DNA from: Pseudomonas sp. N40(2020)
GTDB taxonomy: Bacteria; Pseudomonadota; Gammaproteobacteria; Pseudomonadales; Pseudomonadaceae
NCBI RefSeq assembly: GCF_014472415.1
Contig: NZ_JACSZV010000023.1
Coordinates: 32,279 to 96,278, forward strand
Reading direction: 5' to 3'
DNA: 64,000 nucleotides
Under the pieces are notes generated by a model. It was not told where the DNA came from. It ran no database searches and saw only the letters and a program-made list of their open reading frames with translations. Of this stretch, positions 27,113 to 36,172 are shown piece by piece (positions within the stretch are counted from its first letter, which is position 1; every line of letters begins with the position of its first letter). The position numbers and the translations under genes were made by a program.

Positions 27113-27514
27113 ATGAAATTCCCGGTCGTTCTGCACAAGGATGCCGACTCGGACTACGGAGTGATTGTCCCGGATGTACCGGGGTGCTTCTCCGCAGGCG
27201 TTACGGTAGCCGAAGCGTTTGAAAACACCCAGGAGGCACTGGCCCTGCATTACGAGGGATTGGTTGCTGATGGCGCGCCTTTGCCGCAAGTGCGGGAAAT
27301 CGATGTTCATATCGATAACCCGGATTACGCTGGCGGCATCTGGGGTGTGGTCGACTTTGATATCACGCCTTATTTCGGCAAGTCGGTGCGCTTCAACGCC
27401 ACGCTGCCAGAGCAACTGCTGGAGCGTATTGACCAGACGGTACGGCGCGATCAGCGCTACAGTTCCCGCTCCGGATTTCTGGCTGCGGCTGCCTTGCGCG
27501 AATTGTCTACCTGA
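27113..27514 (+). CDS. hicB: HicB antitoxin
   Basis: A 133-residue antitoxin. The partially degraded RNase H fold starts MKFPVVLHKDADSDYGVIVP and contains VPGCFSAGVTVAEAFENTQE. The C-terminus (QLLERIDQTVRRD...SGFLAAAALREL) is a ribbon-helix-helix-like DNA-binding segment for autorepression. I chose 27113 because of its GGAAGG ribosome site. An earlier start at 27050 overlaps hicA by four bases and would add 21 residues. Confidence 0.88.
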   Translation: MKFPVVLHKDADSDYGVIVPDVPGCFSAGVTVAEAFENTQEALALHYEGLVADGAPLPQVREIDVHIDNPDYAGGIWGVVDFDITPYFGKSVRFNATLPEQLLERIDQTVRRDQRYSSRSGFLAAAALRELST

Positions 27515-27529
27515 CGGCGCTCCCACCGA

Positions 27530-28567
27530 TCAGGTGCTTTCGCGCTCGATGACTTTGCACTGCAGCAGATTCAGGCGTTGCACATCGTCGCTCGGCAACA
27601 CGCCGAGGCTTTCCAGCACGCGCGTTGCCGCCAGTACACCGATCTCCAGCGCCGGCGGTTTGATGGTGCTCAGACTCGGCAATAGCATCTCGGCAAATGG
27701 GTAATCACCGAAGCCGAGAATGGCGCAGTCTTCGGGGATTTTAATGCCGGCACGTTGGCCCGCCAGCAGGCCGCCGGCGGCGAGGTTGTCGTTGGCGAAG
27801 ATGATTGCGTCGGGGCGTGAATGGGCGTTCATCAAGGCTTCCATTGCCTGTTTGCCGGCTTCGAACGGCGCGCGATCAGCGTCCGGAGCGAACACCCATG
27901 GTTGCAGTCCGAACTCGCGCACAGTCGCGGCATAACCGTCGCGGCGTTCCAGTGCACTGAGGTCGCCGGGTGCGCTGTTCTGTACGAAAGCGATACGTCG
28001 ATAACCTTTGTCGTACAGATATCGAGCGGCGCTGACACCCACTTCAAAATGCGAAAAACCGATCTGCATCGGCTGGCGTTCCGGCTGGTAATCCCAGGTT
28101 TCAATCACCGGAATCTCCGCCTCGGCGATCATCTTTTCCGTGCCGGCACTGTGGAAATGACTGGTCAAAACCAGTGCTCCCGGCGACCAGCCAAGAAACG
28201 CTCGCACGGCGTTTTCTTCCAGTTCGGTGCTGAAGTAACTCGACGCCAGCAGCAACTGATAACCGTGACGGCTAAGCGTATCGCTGAAGCCCTGAATGGT
28301 GTTGGCGAAGATCGGCCCGGAGATGTTCGGAATCACCATGCCAACGATTTTCCCTCGCGCTGAAGCCAAACCACCGGCCACCAGATTCGGCACATAACCC
28401 AACTCGGCCACCACCGCAGCAATCCGCTCGCGGCGCTCCGGCGAGACTTGCTCCGGCTGATTGAAGTAACGCGATACGGTGATCGCTGAAACGCCAGCCT
28501 CTCGCGCAACCGCACTCAGGGTCACGCGTCCGGCGCCACGGCGTTTGCGGGGCTTTTCTTCGTTCAT
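27530..28567 (-). CDS. LacI/GntR-type transcriptional regulator
   Basis: A 345-residue LacI-family repressor. The helix-turn-helix is VTLSAVAREAGVSAITVSRY (residues ~15-34), followed by the hinge helix and a periplasmic-binding-like domain. The tail resembles GntR/GulR-type members. It is divergent from the TonB receptor gene, and a LacI-type palindrome lies between them, so it probably represses the receptor-monooxygenase genes. A LacI regulator over a sulfur locus is unusual. Confidence 0.9.
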   Translation of the reverse strand: MNEEKPRKRRGAGRVTLSAVAREAGVSAITVSRYFNQPEQVSPERRERIAAVVAELGYVPNLVAGGLASARGKIVGMVIPNISGPIFANTIQGFSDTLSRHGYQLLLASSYFSTELEENAVRAFLGWSPGALVLTSHFHSAGTEKMIAEAEIPVIETWDYQPERQPMQIGFSHFEVGVSAARYLYDKGYRRIAFVQNSAPGDLSALERRDGYAATVREFGLQPWVFAPDADRAPFEAGKQAMEALMNAHSRPDAIIFANDNLAAGGLLAGQRAGIKIPEDCAILGFGDYPFAEMLLPSLSTIKPPALEIGVLAATRVLESLGVLPSDDVQRLNLLQCKVIEREST

Positions 28568-28613
28568 GGCGCGATCCTTCTTAAAAACCAAAACGCATAT
28601 AAAAGTAATTTTT

Positions 28614-28650
28614 CAGTATTGGACGCTCTATGCCAGGATTGCCAATACTG
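28614..28650. promoter_or_regulatory. Inverted repeat CAGTATTGG / CCAATACTG
   Basis: Perfect 9-base arms separated by 19 bases, five bases before the LacI-type palindrome. It may be a second regulator site or an RNA hairpin. Confidence 0.5.
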
Positions 28651-28654
28651 GCGA

Positions 28655-28668
28655 TGTTAGCGCTAACA
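28655..28668. promoter_or_regulatory. LacI-type operator
   Basis: Perfect palindrome TGTTAGCGCTAACA, the classic shape of a LacI/GalR-family operator with a central CG. It lies between the divergent regulator and TonB receptor genes. Confidence 0.75.
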
Positions 28669-28772
28669 AAGCGCAATGTCTGCTACTCGCTCGAGCGAAT
28701 GCCCAAGACACCGATACAGGCGCCGTCGTCGCAGAACGGCAGCGGTTCAGGGCCATTTTCGAGCGGGCAAAC

Positions 28773-30998
28773 ATGCACAACATTCCTGGGGCGACACACA
28801 AACTGGCGCAATCGATTCGCGCTGCGGGCTGGCTGTTCACGGGGCTGGCGGCGTTGCCGCTGGCCGATGCTTTCGCGGCTGAGAGCACTGGTCAGGAGCC
28901 GACACTCAAGTCCGTGACGGTCACCGCCACCCGCCGCGAAGAATCGCTGCAAAAGGTGCCGGTGGCAGTGTCGGTGATCGACGGCGAACAGCTTGAACGC
29001 GACAACCGCAACGGCGTGGCGAGCATCGTCCAGCAAGTGCCGTCGCTGAATTTCCGTACCGGTGCATCGAACAAGGACACCTCACTGTTCGTGCGGGGCG
29101 TCGGCACGATTTCCACCTCGCCCGGCGTCGAGCCGACCGTGGCCACGGTGATCGACGGCGTGGTGTATGCACGTCCCGGCCAGTCCACGCTCGACCTGCT
29201 GGATCTGGAGCGCGTCGAAGTCCTGCGCGGCCCGCAAGGCACGCTGTTCGGCAAGAACGCCTCGGCCGGTGTGCTCAACATCACCAGCAAGGCGCCGACC
29301 ACCGAGACCCACGGCTACATCGATCAGTCGTACTACAGCGGCAATGAGAGCCGCACCCGCTTCGGCATTGGCGGCAGCCTGATTCCGGACACGCTCAAGG
29401 GCTCGATCAGCACCTTGTTCGGCAGCTACGACGGCAACGTCGACAACCAATACAACGGTCAGGAGGTTAACGGCTACAACCATCGCGGCGTGCGCGGCAA
29501 ACTCGAATTCATCCCTAACGATGACCTCACCTTCACCCTGATCGCCGATTACATGCAGTCGCACGATGACGGCCCGAATGGCGTGGTGAGCAAATCGCTG
29601 ACCCCGGCTTTTGCCAATGCGCTGAGCCCGGTCAATGCGACCAGCCACAACCGCGACATCAACACCGACACCCGCAGCCACGTCGAGGACACCAACAAAG
29701 GTTTGTCCGGCCAGCTCGACTGGCAACTGGGCGATTACACCCTGACGTCGATTACCGCATGGCGTGGCTGGGATAACACTCAGTATCAGGATGGCGATCG
29801 ACTCGGCACGGTGACGGCAGCGTTCCCCGGCACAGCGGACAAGGGCGATCTGGCCTTCGACCAATACTCCCAGGAGCTGCGCCTGGCCTCGCCGAAAGGC
29901 GAATTCCTCGAATACGTCGGCGGCCTGTTTTACATGCACGGCAAAGACGACGAAACCTATCAGCGCACACTGACCACCACCACGCGCACCGACCGAGGCG
30001 TTGCCGACTACAGCACCACCAGCGACAGCTACGCGGCATTCGGTGAAGCGACGTTGAACTTCACCCCGGACTTTCGCGGTATCGCCGGCCTGCGCTACAC
30101 CCACGATGATCTGGAATACGATCACCGCCGCGTCTCCACCTCGGCGACCACCGTCAGCGGCATTCAACCGGCGACCAGCAGTTCCGGCTCGGTGGACGAG
30201 GACGGCTGGTCCGGTCGACTCGGCGTGCAGTACGACTTGAGCGACGCGGTCACCACGTATCTGACCTACTCGCGCGGCTACAAAGGCCCGGCCTACAACG
30301 TGTTCTTCAACATGCAGCCGCGCGACACCGAAGCGCTGAAACCGGAAACCTCCAACACTTGGGAGGCGGGGATCAAAGCCACGTCGTGGAACAATCGCCT
30401 GACCACCAACCTCGCGGTTTTCCACAGCGACTACGACAACTACCAGGCCAATTTTTTCGACACCGTCGCCGGGCAAGTGGTGACCCGCCTGATCAACGCC
30501 GGCAGCGTCAGCACAGAAGGCGTCGAACTCGATTACGCCTTGCAGGCGAGCCAGCAATTGAAATTCTCCGGCGCACTGGCCTACACCCGCGCACGCATCG
30601 ACGAATTCGCCTGCCCGGCCGGCGCGGCGGCGTCGTGCAACGTCAACGGCAAACCGCTGCCGTTCAGCCCGGACTGGAAAAGCTACCTGCGCGCCGACTA
30701 CACCATCCCGCTCGACAACGGCCTGGATATCGAACTCGGCACTGACTACAGCTGGCAGAGCGAAGTGCAGTACGACATCAGCCAGAACGCCGACACCAAG
30801 CAAGGCGCCTACGGCCTCTGGAACGCCAGCGTCGCCCTGGCCGATTACAGCAACGGCTGGCGCGTGGCCTTGCTGGGCAAGAACCTCACCGACAAGTCCT
30901 ATTCGCCACTGCTGGCCAGCGGCGGCAACTACATCTATCGCGCCGTGCCACGGGATGACGAACGCTACTTCGGCGTGCAACTGCGTAAGGACTTCTAA
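28773..30998 (+). CDS. TonB-dependent outer-membrane receptor
   Basis: A 741-residue outer-membrane transporter. A signal peptide ends LADAFAAE, followed by the plug domain (LKSVTVTATRREESLQKVPV, then GVGTISTSPGVEP and VEVLRGPQGTLFGKNASAG) and a 22-strand barrel ending in YFGVQLRKDF with terminal Phe. The start at 28773 is inferred from the signal peptide; the ribosome site is weak. Two bases separate it from the monooxygenase gene, so both are co-expressed. By analogy with SftP-type receptors it may import sulfonates or sulfate esters (inference). Confidence 0.9.
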   Translation: MHNIPGATHKLAQSIRAAGWLFTGLAALPLADAFAAESTGQEPTLKSVTVTATRREESLQKVPVAVSVIDGEQLERDNRNGVASIVQQVPSLNFRTGASNKDTSLFVRGVGTISTSPGVEPTVATVIDGVVYARPGQSTLDLLDLERVEVLRGPQGTLFGKNASAGVLNITSKAPTTETHGYIDQSYYSGNESRTRFGIGGSLIPDTLKGSISTLFGSYDGNVDNQYNGQEVNGYNHRGVRGKLEFIPNDDLTFTLIADYMQSHDDGPNGVVSKSLTPAFANALSPVNATSHNRDINTDTRSHVEDTNKGLSGQLDWQLGDYTLTSITAWRGWDNTQYQDGDRLGTVTAAFPGTADKGDLAFDQYSQELRLASPKGEFLEYVGGLFYMHGKDDETYQRTLTTTTRTDRGVADYSTTSDSYAAFGEATLNFTPDFRGIAGLRYTHDDLEYDHRRVSTSATTVSGIQPATSSSGSVDEDGWSGRLGVQYDLSDAVTTYLTYSRGYKGPAYNVFFNMQPRDTEALKPETSNTWEAGIKATSWNNRLTTNLAVFHSDYDNYQANFFDTVAGQVVTRLINAGSVSTEGVELDYALQASQQLKFSGALAYTRARIDEFACPAGAAASCNVNGKPLPFSPDWKSYLRADYTIPLDNGLDIELGTDYSWQSEVQYDISQNADTKQGAYGLWNASVALADYSNGWRVALLGKNLTDKSYSPLLASGGNYIYRAVPRDDERYFGVQLRKDF

Positions 30999-31000
30999 AA

Positions 31001-32320
31001 ATGAGCAGACAGCTGAAACTCGGCGCATTTCTCATGGCCACTGGGCACCACGTCGCCGCGTGGCGTCATCCGGAAGTGCCGGCCAACGCCGGGCTGGATT
31101 TCGCCCATTACAAACGGCTCGCGCAGATTGCCGAGGCGGCGAAGTTCGATGCGCTGTTCGTTGCTGACAGCGTCGCTGCGCCGACCCAGGACATTGCCAG
31201 CCGCATGGCAAGGTCTGATCACTTCGAACCGCTGACCTTGCTCTCGGCTCTCAGTGCCGTGACCGAGCACATCGGCCTGATCGCCACCGCCACCACCAGT
31301 TACAACGAGCCGTATCACGTCGCGCGTAAATTCGCTTCTCTCGATCATTTGTCCGGCGGTCGCGCGGGGTGGAATCTGGTGACCTCCGACAACGCCGCCG
31401 AAGCATTGAATTTCGGCCGTGATGAACACATAGGTCATGCCGAACGCTACAGCCGTGCCCGCGAGTTTCATCAGGTCGTCACCGGGCTCTGGGACAGTTG
31501 GGCGGACGACGCCTTTCACCGCGACAAGGCCAGTGGCGCGTATTACGACCCGAGCAAACTGCATGTGCTGGATCATGTCGGTGAACACTTTCGGGTCAAA
31601 GGTCCGCTGAATGTCGCGCGTTCGCCGCAGGGACAACCGGTGATTGTCCAGGCCGGTTCATCCGAGACCGGCCGCGAACTGGCGGCGCAAACCGCTGAGG
31701 TGGTATTCACCGCGCAAACTTCACTGGCCAGCGCTCAGGCGTTTTACAGCGATCTCAAGGGACGCTTGAGCAAGTACGGACGCAGCGCGGATTCGCTGAA
31801 AATCATGCCCGGGGTTTTCGTGGTTGTCGGGCAGACGGAAGCCGAAGCGCAGGAAAAATGTGAAACGTTTCAGCAATTAGTCGAACCCGCAGTTGGCGTC
31901 GCCTTGCTTGGGCGTATGCTGGGCAACTTCGATTTGTCGAAGTACCCGCTGGACGGGCCGCTGCCGGAGCTGCCGCTGACCGACAGTGGTCAGCAGAGTC
32001 GGCAAAAACTGCTGACCGAACTGGCAGGCCGGGAGAACCTGACGCTCGTTGAACTGGGCCGCAAGATTGCCGGTGGGCGAGGGCATTACAGTGTGGTGGG
32101 CACGCCTGAACAGATCACCGACCGTTTGCAGGAATGGTTCGAACAGGGCGCGGCGGACGGTTTCAATGTGCTGGTACCGCATCTGCCTGGCGGGCTCGAA
32201 GACTTCGCCAATGGCGTGGTGCCGGAACTGCAACGGCGTGGTCTGTTCAGAACTGAGTACGAGGGCCGGACGTTGCGCCAGAATCTAGGCCTTGTCCGAC
32301 CCGGCAATAGATTTGTGTAA
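31001..32320 (+). CDS. LLM-class flavin monooxygenase, NtaA/SnaA/DszA family
   Basis: A 439-residue two-component flavin monooxygenase of the same family as the gene at 11077-12429 but clearly a different subgroup. Family segments include LGAFLMATGHHVAAWRHP at the start, GGRAGWNLVTSDN near residue 120 and VIVQAGSSETGRELAA near 212. It requires FMNH2 from a reductase not encoded here. Location directly behind the TonB receptor suggests it desulfurises the imported compound. Confidence 0.88.
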   Translation: MSRQLKLGAFLMATGHHVAAWRHPEVPANAGLDFAHYKRLAQIAEAAKFDALFVADSVAAPTQDIASRMARSDHFEPLTLLSALSAVTEHIGLIATATTSYNEPYHVARKFASLDHLSGGRAGWNLVTSDNAAEALNFGRDEHIGHAERYSRAREFHQVVTGLWDSWADDAFHRDKASGAYYDPSKLHVLDHVGEHFRVKGPLNVARSPQGQPVIVQAGSSETGRELAAQTAEVVFTAQTSLASAQAFYSDLKGRLSKYGRSADSLKIMPGVFVVVGQTEAEAQEKCETFQQLVEPAVGVALLGRMLGNFDLSKYPLDGPLPELPLTDSGQQSRQKLLTELAGRENLTLVELGRKIAGGRGHYSVVGTPEQITDRLQEWFEQGAADGFNVLVPHLPGGLEDFANGVVPELQRRGLFRTEYEGRTLRQNLGLVRPGNRFV

Positions 32321-32324
32321 CACC

Positions 32325-32345
32325 CTTGCGAGCAGGCTCGCGAAG
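32325..32345. repeat. Partial REP
   Basis: A single short GCGAGCAGGCTCGC palindrome between the monooxygenase and aldo/keto reductase genes. Confidence 0.7.
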
Positions 32346-32384
32346 CAGTCGACACCCATTTCAAAACAGACAAGAGAGGATTCG

Positions 32385-33422
32385 ATGACTTACACCGCTG
32401 CCGAAAACCGCTATGACTCCATCCCTTACCGCCGCGTCGGCCGCAGCGGTCTGGTGCTGCCGGCGCTGTCGTTGGGGCTGTGGCATAACTTCGGCGACAG
32501 CACGCCGATCGAGACCCAGCGCGCCTTGCTGCGCACCGCGTTCGACCTGGGGATCAACCACTTCGACCTGGCCAACAACTACGGCCCGCCGTACGGCAGT
32601 GCCGAAATCAACTTCGGTCGCCTGCTGCGCGAAGACTTCAAGCAATATCGCGACGAACTGATCATCTCGAGCAAGGCCGGTTGGGACATGTGGCCCGGCC
32701 CTTACGGCCAGGGCGGCGGCTCGCGCAAATACGTGCTGGCCAGCCTCGACCAGAGCCTGCAACGCCTCGGTCTGGACTATGTGGATATCTTCTATTCGCA
32801 CCGCTTCGACCCGGACACTCCGCTGGAAGAAACCGCCAGCGCCCTCGCCACGGCGGTGCAGCAGGGCAAGGCGTTGTACATCGGCATCTCCTCGTATTCC
32901 GGGGTGAAAACCCGCGAGATCGCCGCGCTGCTCAAAGAATGGAAAGTGCCGCTGCTGATTCACCAACCGGCGTACAACCTGCTCAATCGTTGGGTGGAAA
33001 AGGATCTGCTCGATACCACCGATGAACTCGGCACCGGCGTCATCGCCTTCACGCCATTGGCGCAAGGTCTGCTGACCGACAAATACCTCAACGGCGTGCC
33101 GGCGGATGCGCGGGTCAATCGTCCGGGCGGTGGTTCGTTGCAGGCTTCGCACTTGTCCGATGCCAACATCGCCCACGTGCGCGCGTTGAACGAGATCGCC
33201 AAACGTCGCGGCCAGAGCCTGGCGCAACTGGCGCTGGCGTGGACGCTGCGTGATCCGCGCGTGACCTCGGCCCTGATCGGCGCGAGCCGGCCGGAGCAGA
33301 TTATCGAGAACGTCGGTGCGTTGAAGAATTTGAGCTTCAGTGCTGAGGAATTGGCGGAGATTGACGGGTTTGCCCAGGAGGGTGGGATCAATCTTTGGGA
33401 GAAGCCTTCGACAGCGGAGTGA
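32385..33422 (+). CDS. mgrA: Aldo/keto reductase (L-glyceraldehyde 3-phosphate reductase type)
   Basis: A 345-residue NADPH-dependent TIM-barrel reductase of the YghZ/Gpr group. The catalytic tetrad is indicated by the Asp-Tyr pair in FDLANNYGPPYGSAE, Lys in ISSKAGWDMWPGPYGQGGGS and His in IFYSHRFDP. The long WPGPYGQGGGSRKY segment marks this subgroup. The ATG at 32385 follows GAGAGGA. In context it may reduce an aldehyde released by C-S cleavage (inference). Confidence 0.88.
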   Translation: MTYTAAENRYDSIPYRRVGRSGLVLPALSLGLWHNFGDSTPIETQRALLRTAFDLGINHFDLANNYGPPYGSAEINFGRLLREDFKQYRDELIISSKAGWDMWPGPYGQGGGSRKYVLASLDQSLQRLGLDYVDIFYSHRFDPDTPLEETASALATAVQQGKALYIGISSYSGVKTREIAALLKEWKVPLLIHQPAYNLLNRWVEKDLLDTTDELGTGVIAFTPLAQGLLTDKYLNGVPADARVNRPGGGSLQASHLSDANIAHVRALNEIAKRRGQSLAQLALAWTLRDPRVTSALIGASRPEQIIENVGALKNLSFSAEELAEIDGFAQEGGINLWEKPSTAE

Positions 33423-33454
33423 TCACGAGCGGGGTGTGTCATTCGGATCCTACC

Positions 33455-33615
33455 CCCTCACCCCAGCCCTCTCCCCCAGGGGGGGCGAGGGGGGAAAGGG
33501 AGCCGATCTTAATGCTTTTTAAGCCTGAGTTCGACTCGGTATATCAGGTCGATGTATAGCGACAAAACTACTCGGTCAGTCCCCTCTCCCTCTGGGAGAG
33601 GGTTAGGGTGAGGGG
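33455..33615. repeat. MITE-like inverted-repeat element, copy B
   Basis: The same terminal arms as the element at 21021-21197 (CCCTCACCCCAGCCCTCTCC and complement), with a shorter related interior. It occupies most of the 210-base gap between the convergent aldo/keto reductase and tauD genes. Confidence 0.75.
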
Positions 33616-33632
33616 CTTTTGCTGTTTAGGGC

Positions 33633-34475
33633 TCAGCGAAAAAACGGCACATCCCCCAACACCGTAGCCCGCTGCATCACCCGCCGCGCCGGGCGGTAAT
33701 CATCCACCGCGTAATGCTGCGTCACGCGGTTGTCCCAGAACGCAATATCGTCCTTCTGCCAGCGCCAGCGAATGGTGAACTCCGGCCGCGTCGCATGGGC
33801 AAACAGGAACTTCAAAATCGCCTCGCTCTCGGTCTCCGACAGCTCATTGATCTTCGACGTAAAGCCTTCGTTGACGAACAATGAACGCCGCCCGCTCATC
33901 GGGTGCGTGCGAATCACCGGGTGCGACAACGGCGGATTCTTGCGCCGTGCCTCTTCCCACTGTGCCAGCGCTTCAGGTGTGTTGCCGTAACGCTCCAGCG
34001 GAAACGAGCGAGTGAAATCGTGGGTGGCGGTCAGGCCTTCAAGCAAAGCCTTCAACGGCGCCGACAACGCCTCATACGCGGCAATCCCACTGGCCCACAA
34101 TGTGTCGCCGCCAAACTCCGGCAGCAACTTGGCGCTGAGCACCGCGCCCATCGCCGGCGTCGGCAGGAAGGTCACGTCCGTGTGCCAGATCGCGTTGTCG
34201 CGCACGTCGGTGACGGCGGTATCCAGAATCAGCACTTCCGGTTGTTCCGGCACGTTCGGGTAGATCGGGTGAATGTGCAGATCGCCGAAATAATGAGCGA
34301 AGCGCGCCTGTTGCGACGGCTCGATCGGCTGATTGCGGAAGAACAGCACCTGGTACTTGAGCAACGCCTGCTCGATGTCGTCGCGGTGTTCCAGGCTCAA
34401 CGGCTGGCTGATGTCGACGCCGCTGATCTGTGCGCCGAGGGCCGAGCTTAACGGGGTGATATTCAGGCTGCTCAT
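33633..34475 (-). CDS. tauD: TauD/TfdA-family 2-oxoglutarate dioxygenase
   Basis: A 280-residue Fe(II)/2-oxoglutarate dioxygenase that hydroxylates taurine, releasing sulfite and aminoacetaldehyde. The iron motif HxD is in AIWHTDVTFLPTPAMG (residues ~95-110). The distal His is in NRVTQHYAVDDY, and the 2-oxoglutarate Arg is in RPARRVMQRATV. The start at 34475 (MSSLNITPLSS) matches TauD. It is last of tauABCD. Close relatives act on sulfonates or alkyl sulfates instead (AtsK), so substrate is not certain. Confidence 0.92.
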   Translation of the reverse strand: MSSLNITPLSSALGAQISGVDISQPLSLEHRDDIEQALLKYQVLFFRNQPIEPSQQARFAHYFGDLHIHPIYPNVPEQPEVLILDTAVTDVRDNAIWHTDVTFLPTPAMGAVLSAKLLPEFGGDTLWASGIAAYEALSAPLKALLEGLTATHDFTRSFPLERYGNTPEALAQWEEARRKNPPLSHPVIRTHPMSGRRSLFVNEGFTSKINELSETESEAILKFLFAHATRPEFTIRWRWQKDDIAFWDNRVTQHYAVDDYRPARRVMQRATVLGDVPFFR

Positions 34476-34531
34476 GGTGGTTCTCTTCAATTTCGGGGCC
34501 CCGATGTGTCGGGGTAGTCAATACTGAACAA

Positions 34532-35365
34532 TCAGTGCGCCTGGCCGTGCCATGGCACCAGTTTGCGTTGCAGGGCGCGCAGGCCCATTTCCATGGCGAA
34601 GGCGATCAGGGCGATGACCAGAATCCCCAGCACAACCACATCGGTGACCAGAAATTGCGCGGCCGATTGCACCATGAAGCCCAAGCCGCTGGTGGCCGCG
34701 ATCAGTTCGGCAGCCACCAGCGTTGACCAACCGACGCCCAGACCAATGCGCACACCGGTAAGAATGTCCGGCAGTGCGCTCGGCAAAATCACATGACGAA
34801 TCAGCTGCGCGCGGGTGGCGCCGAGCGACTGCGCGGCGCGCAATTTCGCCGGGTCGACGGTGCGTACGCCGGTCGCGGTGGCAATCGCAATCGGGGCGAA
34901 AATCGCCAGGTAGATCAGCAGCACTTTCGACAACTCACCGATGCCGCACCAGATCACGATCAGCGGCAGATAGGCGAGCGGTGGGATAGGGCGGTAGAAC
35001 TCGATCAGCGGATCGAGCACGCCACGGGCGATGCGATTAGCGCCGATGGCGATGCCCACCGGCACGGCGGTGAGAATCGCAAAACCCAAGCCCAGGCCGA
35101 TACGACTCAGGCTCGCGCCCAAGTGCTGCCACAGGGTCGAGTCCATATAACCCGCAGTCGCCAGCAACCAGCCTTTTTGCAGCACGGCGGAGGGCGGCGG
35201 CAGGAACAGCGGCTCAATCAATCCAGTGGCGGTCACCGCCCACCAGATCACCAGCAAGGCGAACAAGGTCAGCAGGCTGATCCAGCGCGTGCTGAGGCGG
35301 CGGCGCACCGGGATTGCCACCGAAGAGCTTTTCACCGCAGGGGCGGAAACGTCGTAACTGCTCAT
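34532..35365 (-). CDS. tauC: Taurine ABC transporter permease TauC
   Basis: A 277-residue inner-membrane permease with about six transmembrane helices and the docking loop KLRAAQSLGATRAQLIRHVILPSALP. Strong resemblance to TauC/SsuC. Its start overlaps the tauB stop by four bases. Confidence 0.92.
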   Translation of the reverse strand: MSSYDVSAPAVKSSSVAIPVRRRLSTRWISLLTLFALLVIWWAVTATGLIEPLFLPPPSAVLQKGWLLATAGYMDSTLWQHLGASLSRIGLGLGFAILTAVPVGIAIGANRIARGVLDPLIEFYRPIPPLAYLPLIVIWCGIGELSKVLLIYLAIFAPIAIATATGVRTVDPAKLRAAQSLGATRAQLIRHVILPSALPDILTGVRIGLGVGWSTLVAAELIAATSGLGFMVQSAAQFLVTDVVVLGILVIALIAFAMEMGLRALQRKLVPWHGQAH

Positions 35366-36156
35366 GCGCGCTCCTGCCGTTGAACGGCGCTGCGTTGCGA
35401 AAACACTTTGCTGAGCACGTGTTCGCGGGTTTCGATAAAACGCGGGTCGGACTTGATCGCGCGGGCAGACTCACCGGCGGCGTAACGCTGGCCGAAATCC
35501 AGGTGCAGACGCTCGACGATCTGCCCCGGATTCGGCGCGAGCAGAATCAAATCAGTGGCGAGGAAAACCGCTTCTTCAATGTCGTGGGTAATCAGGAAAA
35601 CCGGTTTGGCGGTACGTTGCCAGACTTGCAGCAACAGCTCCTGCATCTGTTCGCGGGTGAAGGCGTCGAGGGCGCCGAAGGGTTCGTCCATCAGCAACAC
35701 GCGCGGGTCGGCAGCGAGGGCGCGGGCGAGGCCGACGCGTTGTTTCTGGCCGCCGGAAAGCTGCCAGACGCGGCGGTTCTCGAAACCTGAGAGATCGACC
35801 AGCGCGAGCATCTCGCGGGCGCGCTGTTCGCGTTTGTGCTTGGCGACACCGGCCAGTTCAAGACCGAAAGCCACGTTGGCCAACACATCCTGCCAAGGCA
35901 ACAGGGCGTCGTCCTGGAACACCACGCCGCGTTCGGCGCTCGGGCCTTTGACCGGCACGCCGTCGAGGGTGATGCGCCCGGCACTCGGTTCGACGAAACC
36001 GGCAATCAGGTTCAACAGCGAAGTCTTGCCACTGCCGGAAGGGCCGAGGGCCACCAGCAATTGCTGAGGCCCCAGGGTCAGAGAGATATCCGCCAGCACC
36101 GGTTCCGGGCTGCCCGGGTACTGTGCGCTGATGCGCTCCAGCTGTAGCAAGGCCAT
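35362..36156 (-). CDS. tauB: Taurine ABC transporter ATP-binding protein TauB
   Basis: A 264-residue ATPase. Walker A GPSGSGKTS lies at about residues 38-46, the signature LSGGQKQR near 132 and Walker B VLLMDEPFGALD near 152. It has the PWQDVLANVAFGLEL segment of the nitrate/sulfonate subfamily. The ATG at 36156 follows GGGAG. Confidence 0.93.
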   Translation of the reverse strand: MALLQLERISAQYPGSPEPVLADISLTLGPQQLLVALGPSGSGKTSLLNLIAGFVEPSAGRITLDGVPVKGPSAERGVVFQDDALLPWQDVLANVAFGLELAGVAKHKREQRAREMLALVDLSGFENRRVWQLSGGQKQRVGLARALAADPRVLLMDEPFGALDAFTREQMQELLLQVWQRTAKPVFLITHDIEEAVFLATDLILLAPNPGQIVERLHLDFGQRYAAGESARAIKSDPRFIETREHVLSKVFSQRSAVQRQERA

Positions 36157-36172
36157 CACTGTTAACTCCCGA

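Noticed and set aside
29082..31028. Minus-strand 648-codon frame opposite the TonB receptor
   Set aside because: Antisense shadow; the receptor frame has signal peptide, plug motifs and a terminal Phe, whereas this frame has none.
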